From UBA2561 sp964577275 (GTDB lineage: Bacteria > Bacteroidota > Bacteroidia > Cytophagales > Thermoflexibacteraceae), in contig CAZNYR010000005.1 of the NCBI GenBank assembly GCA_964577275.1, positions 6,271-70,270 on the forward strand: DNA of 64,000 bases. The letters are read 5' to 3'. The notes beneath the pieces were generated by a model that was given only the letters and a program-made list of their open reading frames with translations, was not told the DNA's origin and did no database searches. Positions 54,063-63,397 of the stretch are shown here, piece by piece (within the stretch, counting starts at the first letter, position 1; every line of letters begins with the position of its first letter). Made by a program: the position numbers and the translations under genes.

Positions 54063-55697
54063 TTATTTTTGAATTTTCCTACGGACAAATGCTGAAAAAA
54101 ATAACGCCACCGCCACAAAACCGCCCAATCTTCCCAGATAGTCGCCGTGTGCAGTATAAAACGTAACTTGCTCATTTAGAGTTACTTTGGATAGAAGTGC
54201 GGTGGTTTTTTTGTAATCGGAATATTTCAAAATATCGCCTCGTTGATTGATAAATCCCGAAATGCCTGTATTTGCCGAGCGCGCCACACTCCGCCGTGTT
54301 TCGACCGCCCGAAGCCTCGCAAAATGAAAATGCTGACGATGCCCCGCCGTATCGCCCCACCAATCATCATTGGTCAGAATCGTAATCAAATTTGCGCCTG
54401 CCAAAATATAATCGCCCACAAATTCGCCATAAACCGATTCATAACAAATCACAGGCGCAACCGATAACGTATCCGAACATCGGAACGCCACTCGGTCGGC
54501 TTGCGTCCCCAAACTACCTACCATACCGCCCAGATTCAACATTAAGCCACTATCCAACATCCTAAAAAGCCAACCAAAAGGGTTTGTTTCGACACCAATC
54601 ACCAATTTAGATTTGTGATAAAAATCGGAATGTAATTGATGGTCAATAAACAAGGCAGCATTAAAATTATCATAAAAAACGCCAGAATACGAACGAAAAG
54701 TACTTGATTTTTTTTTTGCATCGGCTTCATTTTGGTAACGAGTACGGGAATTTACGCCCGCCAAAATCGCCGTTTTGGGATGTTTTTCAATAAAGGCTTT
54801 GGAAGTACCAAAGGCGAAATTTTTATGAATTTCAGGTTCTTCGATGATTTGGTGCATCGAAGTTTCGGGCATCAATACAAGATGTGTCGTATCGGTAATT
54901 TTTTCATCTGCCAAACGGAACATTCGCCCCACTTGTTCGCCATAATTAAGGGGGTTCAGATTGTCCTCTCCTGTGCGTGCATTGTACGAATATTTTTCGG
55001 TATAAGTGTCGATATTTGGCTGAATAACAAGGACTTCCGCTGTTTTTCCTTTTTCTTCAAAGGTGTGATAAATGCCCAAAGAAATCAGTACGGGCATCCA
55101 AAAAACGAGCGCACTCCCAGCCCATGTATAACCGTAAAAAATGGCATAAAAAATCAACATATTAACCGCCAAAACCCAAATTGTACCGCCCATAATTCCC
55201 GTATATTCGTACCATTGCACCAATTCAGGCACAAAAGCAAATACATTTCCGACCTGTAACCAAGGATGCGATAAAAACCAGTTAAAGTGCAGATACTCAA
55301 AGAGTAAGTAAAAGCCCACGAACGGCAAATACCCGAATTTATCATCCGACATTCGTTTTGTCCAATGAAAAAACAAAAAAGGCAAGGTTTGCAATGCCGA
55401 ATTTGCCAGCCATGCCGCCACCGAAGCGGGTTTTGAAGCATTCCAAAGCCACCACGTTACGCCTATGTTCCACAAAAAAAATGTTAGCCAAAGTCCAAAA
55501 AATAACGTCCGATATCCATAGCGAGGGCGATGTTCATAGATATAATTTTCAAACGCCAAAAGAGGGATAAACCCTATGAAAATCAGCAAGATAAAAGGCA
55601 TATACCACGACAGGGAAAGTAAGATTCCGCTCGTCAAAGAAAGCCCGAACAAATAATAAGGATGCGCTTGGAGGCGTTGCAAAAATTCTGTATTCAT
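54063..55697 (-). CDS. lnt: Apolipoprotein N-acyltransferase
   Basis: This 544-residue inner-membrane enzyme adds the third acyl chain to bacterial lipoproteins. The first 210 residues hold about six or seven membrane helices (including HPYYLFGLSLTSGILLSLSW). The nitrilase-fold domain follows, with Glu278 in LVLMPETS, the lysine pair K362/K364 in YHKSKLVIG, and the nucleophile Cys418 in PVICYES. A last helix (GFVAVALFFSAFV) ends the protein. The length fits the family. It is consistent with the lipoproteins seen in this window. An exact -7 promoter box precedes it. Confidence 0.92.
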   Translation of the reverse strand: MNTEFLQRLQAHPYYLFGLSLTSGILLSLSWYMPFILLIFIGFIPLLAFENYIYEHRPRYGYRTLFFGLWLTFFLWNIGVTWWLWNASKPASVAAWLANSALQTLPFLFFHWTKRMSDDKFGYLPFVGFYLLFEYLHFNWFLSHPWLQVGNVFAFVPELVQWYEYTGIMGGTIWVLAVNMLIFYAIFYGYTWAGSALVFWMPVLISLGIYHTFEEKGKTAEVLVIQPNIDTYTEKYSYNARTGEDNLNPLNYGEQVGRMFRLADEKITDTTHLVLMPETSMHQIIEEPEIHKNFAFGTSKAFIEKHPKTAILAGVNSRTRYQNEADAKKKSSTFRSYSGVFYDNFNAALFIDHQLHSDFYHKSKLVIGVETNPFGWLFRMLDSGLMLNLGGMVGSLGTQADRVAFRCSDTLSVAPVICYESVYGEFVGDYILAGANLITILTNDDWWGDTAGHRQHFHFARLRAVETRRSVARSANTGISGFINQRGDILKYSDYKKTTALLSKVTLNEQVTFYTAHGDYLGRLGGFVAVALFFSAFVRRKIQK

Positions 55698-55725
55698 AAG
55701 GAATAATTTTCGATTGGTTTTCGGA

Positions 55726-55733
55726 CAAATTTA
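55726..55733 (-). promoter_or_regulatory. -7 promoter box for lnt
   Basis: On the minus strand the bases read TAAATTTG, an exact TAnnTTTG match, ending 29 bp before the lnt ATG at 55697. Confidence 0.45.
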
Positions 55734-55800
55734 GAAATAATCCGACTTGAGATAGCTAAACTTACGTTAAAATTTTACAAAAAAAAGCCTGCTTTTTGGC

Positions 55801-56259
55801 TTAAAAAATCTCAAAAATTTCATACTTCTGTTGATTAAAAACAAAGCCCTCGCCCACTTTTCGTTCATGGAGTTGTCGCCCCAACGGAGTAGCTAACGAA
55901 ATGGCAAAATAGGTCTGATTTTCATGCGTTAGTTTTCCCAAACTTACCGCCACCAAAAACGCTCCTTGATTCGTCAAAACTAAACTCCCAAGTTGCACAT
56001 AATCAGTCCTTTGCGAAGGATTTATTTGTTTTAAAATCTGATGCAATTTCAGCACTTGGGCAAGTTGCTGGGCGTTTTTATCTCGCTCAATTTGCATCAT
56101 TGCTCGCCCCGTTTCGTATTTATCGCCTGCGCTACTTTTGCCCTCTTGGTTGGCGGCAGCTTGCGCTTCATTCATCGCATTTTTGGCGTTCTGGATACGC
56201 TCCTGTACGGCAGAAAGGCAATGAAGATGTAAGGCTTTTTTTATTTCTAAATAATTCAT
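55801..56259 (-). CDS. GreA/GreB-related protein
   Basis: This 152-residue protein resembles a shortened transcript-cleavage factor. The N-terminal 75 residues form a helical hairpin with AMNEAQAAANQEGKSSAGDKYETGRAMMQIERD, matching the GreA-like coiled coil and its acidic tip region. The C-terminal half (LVLTNQGAFLVAVSLG, then FAISLATPLGRQLHERKVGEGF) resembles the GreA C-terminal FKBP-like domain. Such proteins are sometimes mislabelled as 3-oxoacyl-ACP synthase in databases. The ATG at 56259 is preferred over a TTG two codons before. It may act on RNA polymerase, but the family's role is not proven. Confidence 0.7.
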   Translation of the reverse strand: MNYLEIKKALHLHCLSAVQERIQNAKNAMNEAQAAANQEGKSSAGDKYETGRAMMQIERDKNAQQLAQVLKLHQILKQINPSQRTDYVQLGSLVLTNQGAFLVAVSLGKLTHENQTYFAISLATPLGRQLHERKVGEGFVFNQQKYEIFEIF

Positions 56260-56310
56260 TTTCAATAGCTTACGGATTATTTATGTACTATTTTTCGGAC
56301 AATTATTCCG

Positions 56311-57780
56311 TTATTTTGGATAATTTACGACATAAACCGTATCAGCCCGCAATTTTACGCGAAGATATGAACCGATGCGTTTCTGAATTTCGGGGACTTT
56401 ATAGCGACTAATTTCGGATTTCCACGCAACAATCGCCGCATAACTAAGTTGATTGGTGCTATCAAAGTTGGTTAAAGTGGTTTTTCCGACCGCAAATTTT
56501 TCGAGTTCGGGATACAGTGCTTTGATTTCTTCTTTAATCTGGGCAAATGGAATGCTATCGGCGGTCAGTAGGTTAATTTCTCGGCGCAAAGAATCCAATT
56601 CGGAATCCTTATGGCGCAAGGTTTTATAACTTACATTTTCGATTTCATCGACTCTATCTTTGAGTTTGGCTAATCGGTTTTGGATTTTGGCACGCTCCTC
56701 ATCGGGCTTTACTTGCGAAGAGTTCAGGGAAATTTTGGTGGCTTCGGGCGCAATAAATTTTAACATCCACCAACCATTATCCAGCCCATCAACTAATTTG
56801 GTTTCCAATCTCTTAACCGAATCAGGCGAAATATACGACCCAAAATAATACACCCGCAAAGTCGCCAAACTATCGGCAATACCGCGGTGTTCCCACTCCC
56901 AAGTCGTACCTTTTTCTACATCCCGATGGATATTTTCGGCGATAAATTCTTTGACCACAGAATATTCGCGCGTTTCCCACAATTTTTTGACCATAAAAAT
57001 AATACTCGGAAATAGCAAAATTCCCATAAAAAATAAAATTACGGCTCGATTTTTACGGTAAACCGATTTATTTTTGACCGTTTCCATATTAATCTGTGGA
57101 AATTTGAGCCAACGCACAATCAAATAAGTGGAAGTACTTATCAATAAGGCATTAATTCCGAATAGATAAAATGCGCCGCCGAATACTTCCCATCGTCCCG
57201 TTGCCAGCCCAAAACCTGACGTACAAAGTGGCGGCATCAAAGCCGTTGCAATCGCCACGCCCGGAATCGGGTTGGATTTTTCGGTGCGTGAACCTGCAAT
57301 AATGCCCGCCAGCCCGCCAAAAAATGCCACGCCCGCATCCAACAAAGTCGGTTCGGTGCGTCCCTGCATTTCGGGGGTATATTCGCCGAAAGGCGTTATG
57401 TGAAAATATAACCAACTGACAAACAGGCTCAAACCAATGGCAATGCCAAAATTTTTAGCCGATTTGATTAAGTATTCTCGGTCATTAATGCCCATACACA
57501 AGCCTAAACCCAAAATCGGCGACATCAAAGGCGAAATCAGCATCGCCCCAATAATGACGGCTGGCGAATTAATATCCAAACCAATGCAGGCAATAATCGA
57601 AGAACAAATCAGCATCCAAAGATTTGAACCTTCCAAAACAACGCCCCCCCGAATGCTCAGAATAGTCCCTTCGATGTCCGTATCATCAGCTAAATGCGTA
57701 ATTTTGAAGAAAAAATGTTTCAAAAAATTCAAAATATCCTCACGAAAAATACTGACGATTTTATCTAAAATATGCTTCAT
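56311..57780 (-). CDS. DUF389 membrane protein
   Basis: This 489-residue protein carries the DUF389 membrane domain. Residues 45-245 hold about six helices, with blocks VIIGAMLISPLMSPILGLGLCMG and GVAIATALMPPLCTSGFGLATG, which are the family's glycine-rich repeats. The C-terminal 230 residues form a soluble region with a coiled coil (ERAKIQNRLAKLKDRVDEIEN) that extends the usual DUF389 length. The function of the family is not established. It starts near an exact -7 box and is followed on the same strand by the GreA-like gene after 51 bp. Confidence 0.85.
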   Translation of the reverse strand: MKHILDKIVSIFREDILNFLKHFFFKITHLADDTDIEGTILSIRGGVVLEGSNLWMLICSSIIACIGLDINSPAVIIGAMLISPLMSPILGLGLCMGINDREYLIKSAKNFGIAIGLSLFVSWLYFHITPFGEYTPEMQGRTEPTLLDAGVAFFGGLAGIIAGSRTEKSNPIPGVAIATALMPPLCTSGFGLATGRWEVFGGAFYLFGINALLISTSTYLIVRWLKFPQINMETVKNKSVYRKNRAVILFFMGILLFPSIIFMVKKLWETREYSVVKEFIAENIHRDVEKGTTWEWEHRGIADSLATLRVYYFGSYISPDSVKRLETKLVDGLDNGWWMLKFIAPEATKISLNSSQVKPDEERAKIQNRLAKLKDRVDEIENVSYKTLRHKDSELDSLRREINLLTADSIPFAQIKEEIKALYPELEKFAVGKTTLTNFDSTNQLSYAAIVAWKSEISRYKVPEIQKRIGSYLRVKLRADTVYVVNYPK

Positions 57781-57836
57781 TGATTTTAATTTTGTGTATT
57801 AATTGTGTAATTCATAAATTTCTAACCAAAACACGG

Positions 57837-57844
57837 CAAATGTA
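57837..57844 (-). promoter_or_regulatory. -7 promoter box for the DUF389 gene
   Basis: On the minus strand the bases read TACATTTG, an exact TAnnTTTG match, 56 bp before the ATG at 57780. A TTTG at 57870-57873 on the minus strand may be a -33 element at a slightly long spacing of 25 bp. The rest of the divergent region to 58126 shows no gene. Confidence 0.45.
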
Positions 57845-58126
57845 AGCTAAAAAATAAAGTTGGTTTTGACAAAAAATAATCGAAATTTTCAGCCTTTCGA
57901 TTCGCCTGATAGCTCGCCCAAAAATATAAAATTTTCAACCCTTTTTGGTTGTTTTATACTATTTCTGAACTACCAGAACAAAATTTATATTTAACTGTAA
58001 ATCAATAGTTTATCAATAATAATCCAAAAAAAACATAAAAAAATTGTTGTGCAATCAAAAAAGGAACGGAGTTTGTTATTTAGCTAATCGGTCAATCAAA
58101 ATACATCGATAATTCAGCCGAAAGAA

Positions 58127-59707
58127 ATGAAGAATTACAAACACACTTTCGTTTTATTTCTGTTATTTGTTCTTACTGTTTTTCAGACTTCAGCCCAACA
58201 TCTTGAGATAACAGATAGCCTTCTTAAAAAATTATATCAGAGCGAAGAAGGATTAGATAAAATCAAGATACTCAATAGTTTGAGTATCGAATATCGGTTT
58301 TCTTATCCCGATACTTGTATCGTTTATGCACAACAAGCCTTAGAATTAGCCAAGAAATTGAGCTACAAAAAAGGGCAGGCGCACGCCCTCGAAAATTTGG
58401 GTTTGGCGCACCACATGAAGGGACTGTATGCCGAAGCCTTGCAATATTATTTTGAAGGGCTTGAACTTCAGGAACGCCTCAATTCTAAGAAAGGAATCTC
58501 AGATATTTATAGCCACATTTCGCACACCTACGAAACGCAAGGCAGTTATCCTGTGGCGTTGGATTATGCCATTAAAGCCCTGAAAATCAGGGAGGAATTA
58601 GGCTCAAAACGAGAAATTGCCGATTCCTACAATGACATCGGAAATATTTACGAACAGCAAGATGACAACGAACAAGCCTTGCCGTATTTCGTCAATGCCT
58701 TAGCCATTAACGAAGAATTGGAGGACAAAGGTGGGCTAACACGCTCCTATCACAATATCGGAACGGTCTTTTTTAATCTCGAAAATTATATCGAGGCGCG
58801 CGAATATTTCTTCAAAGCCATGCGTATTTCTGAAGAAATCGGCGACCTACAAAGCGTGGCTATGGCTTGGGGAAGCATCGGAAAAGTATTCGACTTGGAG
58901 AATAAAGATTACGAAGCCTTAGCCTATTATTCGACTGCCTTGCAGGTCAGTGAGGAACTCTCTGACCAAGAGGGCGTTGCCAATAATCTGACGAATATCG
59001 CCAATATTTATCTCAAAAGCGGGCAATACGGCAAAGCCATCAAACACGGCAAAAAAAGCATGGAAATCTCCATACAAATCGGGTGCAAATCCTGCATTAT
59101 TAATGCCAGCCAAGTACTTTATGAAGTCTCAAAAGCCCAAAATAATTTCAAGGAAGCCTTGCATTATCACGAAGTATATTTGAGCTACAAAGACAGTGTT
59201 TTTAATGAAAATAAACAAAAAGAATTAGGCAAATTACAAGGGCGTTACGAAACAGAAAAGAAAATTGAGGAAGCCAAACGAATCGCCCAAGAAGCAAAAG
59301 AAGAAGAAGAAGAAGCTCAAAAACGAGCGCAAAACCTTCAATATGTGGGAATTGCAGGATTCATCGTCATATTACTTTTAGTTACTTTTGCTTCGGGACG
59401 AATGAATATTTCGCTTTCCTTAGCCAGTTCATTAGTATTTTATACCATCTTGTTGGTCATTCAATTTTTTCTCCTCCTGATTCGCCCTTATCTCATTGCC
59501 TTTGTGGGAGGCGTGCCGATTATTGGATTGATTACAAATATGGCGTTTGCCATGAGTTTGCCTTATATTTTTAGGGCATTAAACAAGCGATTACAGGCGC
59601 GAGTCATCAAGCAAAAAGAGGACGGTTCACTGGTCGTTGAGGAGAAAGCAAAAAGCAAATTAGCTGAAGAAAACCAAAAATCAAAAATCAAAGAGGCAAA
59701 AGCCTGA
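58127..59707 (+). CDS. TPR-repeat membrane protein without kinase or phosphatase domain
   Basis: This 526-residue protein has a signal peptide (residues 1-24), then eight or so tetratricopeptide repeats (about 35-355), for example QAHALENLGLAHHMKGLYAEALQYYFEGLELQ read in sections of about 40 residues. A charged coiled coil (KKIEEAKRIAQEAKEEEEEA) leads to two to three membrane helices (about 405-480) and a lysine-rich cytoplasmic tail. In many Bacteroidota the same TPR layout ends in a histidine kinase or SpoIIE domain; none is present here. It may pair with a separate signalling partner. A strong terminator follows. Confidence 0.82.
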   Translation: MKNYKHTFVLFLLFVLTVFQTSAQHLEITDSLLKKLYQSEEGLDKIKILNSLSIEYRFSYPDTCIVYAQQALELAKKLSYKKGQAHALENLGLAHHMKGLYAEALQYYFEGLELQERLNSKKGISDIYSHISHTYETQGSYPVALDYAIKALKIREELGSKREIADSYNDIGNIYEQQDDNEQALPYFVNALAINEELEDKGGLTRSYHNIGTVFFNLENYIEAREYFFKAMRISEEIGDLQSVAMAWGSIGKVFDLENKDYEALAYYSTALQVSEELSDQEGVANNLTNIANIYLKSGQYGKAIKHGKKSMEISIQIGCKSCIINASQVLYEVSKAQNNFKEALHYHEVYLSYKDSVFNENKQKELGKLQGRYETEKKIEEAKRIAQEAKEEEEEAQKRAQNLQYVGIAGFIVILLLVTFASGRMNISLSLASSLVFYTILLVIQFFLLLIRPYLIAFVGGVPIIGLITNMAFAMSLPYIFRALNKRLQARVIKQKEDGSLVVEEKAKSKLAEENQKSKIKEAKA

Positions 59708-59747
59708 AAGACTATATATCAATAATTTGATATGATTGACCAAACGA

Positions 59748-59782
59748 CAACCCAAGCGGATTCTGCTTGGGCTGTTTTTTTG
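59748..59782 (+). terminator. Terminator after the TPR gene
   Basis: CAACCCAAGC at 59748-59757 pairs with GCTTGGGCTG at 59765-59774 (one mismatch), followed by eight T. Confidence 0.85.
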
Positions 59783-59819
59783 ATTTAATTTATTGCTAAT
59801 CAATAAGTTACTTTGAAAA

Positions 59820-60530
59820 TTATTCCATCTCAAAACGAGCCAATACCGAATAGGAGAGCTTGATTTTCTGAAACTCAATCGTAGGCAAATCAATTTTATC
59901 CTCATCATATGAGGGCGAAAATGACCTCGAACCCTGAACCATAATATTGGCTACATTAAAATTAGTGTACAAATTTGACGTATTTTCCTGAATATGAATC
60001 GCTTTCGTGATTTTTTGTCCAATGGCTTCAGTCATTTCGCTGGCTTTTTCTTTGGCAATTTTGATGGCATCAATCTTAACTTGACGGCGAAATTTTTCGA
60101 TTTCTGAATGACTTACACGGTCAATTTTGATGTTAGAAATATCAATTTTTTCTAATTCCGAATAAATCTTACCCAAAATAGCCATGTCCTTGACCACAAT
60201 TTCGTATTCCTTGCTCTTCAGAATATCCGATTTTTTGAGCCAATAATATTTGAAATTACTGACATAATCCTTGACAGAAATTTCTTTCTGGAGGTCAATT
60301 CCGATACCTTTTAGGCGGTCAAGCATCTGACGTTCAATCTGTTCGAGTGGCTGACTGTCTTTTTTGTCTTTTTCATGAATTTTGATAACAACGTACAACT
60401 CATCGGGCGTAACTTCCAATTCGGCACTGCCCTGCACTTCGATATAATTTTGGTCAATAAAATTTTTTTGTTGTCCAAATAATACCGAATGTGCCAAAAT
60501 AGCCACCAACAATACAATGATTTTTTTCAT
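59820..60530 (-). CDS. SIMPL domain (DUF541) periplasmic protein
   Basis: This 236-residue protein has a signal peptide (MKKIIVLLVAILAHSVLFGQ) and a SIMPL/DUF541 domain. YIEVQGSAELEVTPDELYVVIKIHEKDK is the characteristic opening, and ISNIKIDRVSHSEIEKFRRQVKIDAIKIAKEKASEM, read over about residues 117-155, is the central helix region. The family is periplasmic; some members are linked to oxidative-stress resistance, but the role here is unknown. It is transcribed away from the DNA methylase remnant; the quasi-palindrome at 60611-60648 lies in the divergent space. Confidence 0.85.
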   Translation of the reverse strand: MKKIIVLLVAILAHSVLFGQQKNFIDQNYIEVQGSAELEVTPDELYVVIKIHEKDKKDSQPLEQIERQMLDRLKGIGIDLQKEISVKDYVSNFKYYWLKKSDILKSKEYEIVVKDMAILGKIYSELEKIDISNIKIDRVSHSEIEKFRRQVKIDAIKIAKEKASEMTEAIGQKITKAIHIQENTSNLYTNFNVANIMVQGSRSFSPSYDEDKIDLPTIEFQKIKLSYSVLARFEME

Positions 60531-60610
60531 CTTGATAAAGGATTTAAGGTTCTTTTTCCTAAGGATGCTTGTCGAATCTAAATTCCATAAAAATTTTGAA
60601 GTTTTGATAT

Positions 60611-60648
60611 TTTTTTAATTAATCGTAATATACCGATTAATTAAAAAA
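60611..60648. repeat. Quasi-palindrome left of the R-M remnant
   Basis: TTTTTTAATTAATCG at 60611-60625 and CGATTAATTAAAAAA at 60634-60648 are exact reverse complements with an 8-nt centre (TAATATAC). An inverted, slightly diverged copy with the centre GTACATTA lies at 61381-61413, on the other side of the remnant. Confidence 0.75.
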
Positions 60649-60658
60649 TACCACAATT

Positions 60659-61368
60659 ATGCCGAGTATTTTTGGCAAAAACTCCGTCAAGAATTTCCAA
60701 ACATTTTCGTATTTTTGTACCAAAACTCCCGAATCCATATATCATAACATACAATCAGAATACGGCACAAATCATATTACAGAAGTCTATTTCCACGATT
60801 TTGATTGCAAAAAAATCATCGGCAACATTGATTTTTGTGTCAGTGTCCGCAACGAAGCCTTGATTGAAACCCAAGCCTTGCTTTGGGCAGAGGCAAAACG
60901 GGGCAATGCTGATATTTTTACTTCCCTTGTCCAACTCATTTTGACCATCGGAAAAGCACGCACTTTTGACCTACATTTGCCACCGGCTTTTTTGGGCGCA
61001 TTTGATACCGAAAAAATTGCCTTTATTCCTTATAAGGATATTCACGAGGTGTTTTATCAAAATGATTTTAACTGAAATGTAACGCCATCGAATCACGAAA
61101 CCAAAGAATTTCGGCAGAAGCCCAAGCTGTTTTTGAGGCTGGAAAAATGCTTTGGAAATATTATCACACCCAACCAAATTGCAATGTAAACGCCGCATTT
61201 TATGATATTTGGGCGCACTTTCAGGGCAGAAATCCCAACGGAAGAATGAACCCCAATTCTGATGACAAAAAATATACGAAACTTATTGATAATCTGCGAG
61301 ATAAATTAAAAATTTTAGCCCAAAAAATTGAACCAAAAGTGTATGAATTTGGATTTTTGAAACGGTAA
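60659..61368 (+). pseudogene. Remnant of a large restriction-modification/DNA methylase gene
   Basis: Two pieces of one large gene remain. The first frame (60659-61075) encodes 138 residues with IYHNIQSEYGTNHITEVYFHD at the start of the conserved part and LHLPPAFLGAFDTEKIAFIPY, ending FYQNDFN at a TGA where the family would have tryptophan. The same frame continues NVTPSNHETKEF after the stop. The frame then shifts, near 61101-61112, to RISAEAQAVFEAGKMLWKYY and runs to 61368, ending IEPKVYEFGFLKR, which is the usual C-terminal end of such enzymes. The catalytic middle is missing. I recall both ends from Bacteroidota Eco57I-like or type IIG-like methylases about 1000 residues long. The assignment rests on memory of those ends. 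Confidence 0.65.
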
Positions 61369-61380
61369 GAAAATATTAAT

Positions 61381-61413
61381 TTTTACTAATCGGTACATTA
61401 CGATTAATTAAAA
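61381..61413. repeat. Quasi-palindrome right of the R-M remnant
   Basis: TTTTACTAATCG (61381-61392) and CGATTAATTAAAA (61401-61413) form an imperfect inverted repeat around GTACATTA. The element is an inverted copy of the left one at 60611-60648. It directly precedes the thiC terminator hairpin. Confidence 0.7.
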
Positions 61414-61414
61414 T

Positions 61415-61448
61415 CAACCTATGAGATTTTTAAGAATCTCATAGGTTG
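61415..61448 (-). terminator. Terminator of thiC
   Basis: CAACCTATGAGATT at 61415-61428 pairs exactly with AATCTCATAGGTTG at 61435-61448 (14 bp, loop 6 nt). On the minus strand the stem runs into ATTTTAATT. It lies 10 bp past the thiC stop. Confidence 0.85.
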
Positions 61449-61458
61449 AGCTATCGAG

Positions 61459-63330
61459 TTACGAATAAATTTCAGCACCCGCTTCGAGGAATTCTTCGGA
61501 TTTTTCTGCCATGCCTTTTTCGAGGGCTTCTTGTTCCTGAACGCCCAGACTTTCAGCATAATCTCGCACGTCTTGCGTAATTTTCATCGAACAAAAATGC
61601 GGACCGCACATCGAACAAAAATGTGCCACTTTTGCGCCATCCGCAGGCAAGGTTTCATCATGAAAATCTTTGGCGGTTTCGGGGTCGAGCGACAGATTAA
61701 ATTGGTCTTCCCAACGGAACTCAAAACGGGCTTTGCTCAGGGCATTATCTCGATATTGTGCGCCCGGATGTCCTTTCGCCAAATCGGCGGCGTGTGCCGC
61801 AATTTTGTAGGTAATTACGCCATCTTTTACGTCTTTTTTGTTGGGCAAACCCAAATGTTCTTTGGGCGTAACATAACACAGCATTGCCGTTCCGTACCAG
61901 CCAATCATCGCTGCTCCGATGCCCGAAGTAATGTGGTCATAACCGGGTGCAATATCGGTGGTCAAAGGACCCAACGTATAAAACGGAGCTTCGCCACATT
62001 CTTTAAGTTGCTTGTCCATATTTTCCTTGATCATGTGCATCGGCACGTGTCCCGGTCCTTCGATAATGGTCTGAACATCGTGTTTCCAAGCGATTTTAGT
62101 TAGCTCGCCAAGTGTCTCTAATTCAGCAAATTGCGCTTGGTCATTGGCATCCGCCAAACACCCAGGACGCAAGCCATCACCCAACGAAAAAGCCACATCG
62201 TAGGCTTTCATGATTTCGCAAATTTCTTCAAAATGCGTGTACAAAAAACTCTCTTTGTGATGTGCCAAACACCACTTCGCCATAATCGAACCTCCACGAG
62301 AAACAATGCCCGTAATTCGTTTGGCGGTCATCGGGACGTATCGCAAAAGCACGCCCGCATGAATCGTGAAATAATCCACGCCCTGCTCGGCTTGTTCAAT
62401 GAGCGTATCTCGGAACATTTCCCACGTCAATTCTTCGGCTTTGCCCTTCACTTTTTCGAGAGCTTGATAAATCGGCACAGTCCCAATCGGCACGGGCGAG
62501 TTTCGGATAATCCATTCTCGGGTTTCGTGAATATTTTTGCCCGTTGATAAATCCATCACCGTATCAGCTCCCCACCGACACGCCCAAACCGCTTTTTCGA
62601 CTTCCTCTTCGATGCTCGAAGTAGTCGCCGAATTACCAATATTGGCGTTAATTTTAACCAAAAAATTACGTCCAATAATCATCGGTTCGCTTTCGGGATG
62701 ATTAATATTTGACGGAATCACCGCCCGTCCCAACGCCACTTCCTGCCGTACAAATTCGGGCGTAATTTCTCGGATTGGGGTATTTGCTCCAAAATTTTGC
62801 CCCGCGTGTTGTTTGGCAAGTTCGGCGTTCTGAAGCGCAATGCGTTGATTTTCACGAATCGCAATGTACTCCATTTCGGGTGTGATGATGCCTTTTCGGG
62901 CGTAATGTAATTGACTTACATTTTGACCTTTTTTGGCACGCAACGGATTTTTGATATGTTCAAAACGCAAGCCATCTAATCTGGAATCATTGGCGCGCAT
63001 TTGTCCATATTCCGAAGAAATCGAAGGCAATTCTTCGACATCGCCTCTGGACAAAATCCAATTTTCACGCAGACGAGGCAAGCCTTTTCGGACATCAATT
63101 TCGACATTTGAGTCGGTATATGCGCCACTCGTATCATACACGGTTACGGGCGAATTTTTTTCTTCTTTAATGACTTTTCCATTGATTTTTTGTACCGTAT
63201 CCGAAAGCGTAATTTCACGCATAGCCACCTGAATATCATGGAGTTCGCCTTTGACATAAATTTTCCTTGAGGCAGGAAATGGCTCTCGTGTGATTGCACC
63301 CTGCGAAGGTTTTTTATCTTGATTTTTCAT
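61459..63330 (-). CDS. thiC: Phosphomethylpyrimidine synthase
   Basis: This 623-residue radical SAM enzyme makes the pyrimidine part of thiamine (HMP-P) from aminoimidazole ribotide. MAKWCLAHHKESFLYTHFEE, GLRPGCLADANDQAQFAEL and GPGHVPMHMIKENM are ThiC-specific active-site blocks. The iron-sulfur motif CSMCGPHFC lies near the C-terminus. The length is normal for the long bacterial form with its N-terminal cap. Only 67 bp separate it from the upstream DUF29-like gene, and no TPP riboswitch can be seen there. Other thi genes are not in the window. Confidence 0.95.
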   Translation of the reverse strand: MKNQDKKPSQGAITREPFPASRKIYVKGELHDIQVAMREITLSDTVQKINGKVIKEEKNSPVTVYDTSGAYTDSNVEIDVRKGLPRLRENWILSRGDVEELPSISSEYGQMRANDSRLDGLRFEHIKNPLRAKKGQNVSQLHYARKGIITPEMEYIAIRENQRIALQNAELAKQHAGQNFGANTPIREITPEFVRQEVALGRAVIPSNINHPESEPMIIGRNFLVKINANIGNSATTSSIEEEVEKAVWACRWGADTVMDLSTGKNIHETREWIIRNSPVPIGTVPIYQALEKVKGKAEELTWEMFRDTLIEQAEQGVDYFTIHAGVLLRYVPMTAKRITGIVSRGGSIMAKWCLAHHKESFLYTHFEEICEIMKAYDVAFSLGDGLRPGCLADANDQAQFAELETLGELTKIAWKHDVQTIIEGPGHVPMHMIKENMDKQLKECGEAPFYTLGPLTTDIAPGYDHITSGIGAAMIGWYGTAMLCYVTPKEHLGLPNKKDVKDGVITYKIAAHAADLAKGHPGAQYRDNALSKARFEFRWEDQFNLSLDPETAKDFHDETLPADGAKVAHFCSMCGPHFCSMKITQDVRDYAESLGVQEQEALEKGMAEKSEEFLEAGAEIYS

Positions 63331-63397
63331 CGAATTTAGTTTAATTAAAAGTAAACAATGATTTAGTTTGTATTTTGATTTTCAATAAGTTATAAAA

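Noticed and set aside
60611..61413. Insertion sequence around the methylase remnant
   Set aside because: No transposase or target-site duplication could be identified; only the inverted quasi-palindromes support mobility.
61531..62103. 190-codon plus-strand ORF opposite thiC
   Set aside because: It is an antisense shadow of the well-supported thiC gene; its translation has no domain-like pattern.
63331..63397. TPP riboswitch before thiC
   Set aside because: The 67-bp gap is too short and lacks the conserved CTGAGA and related core elements.
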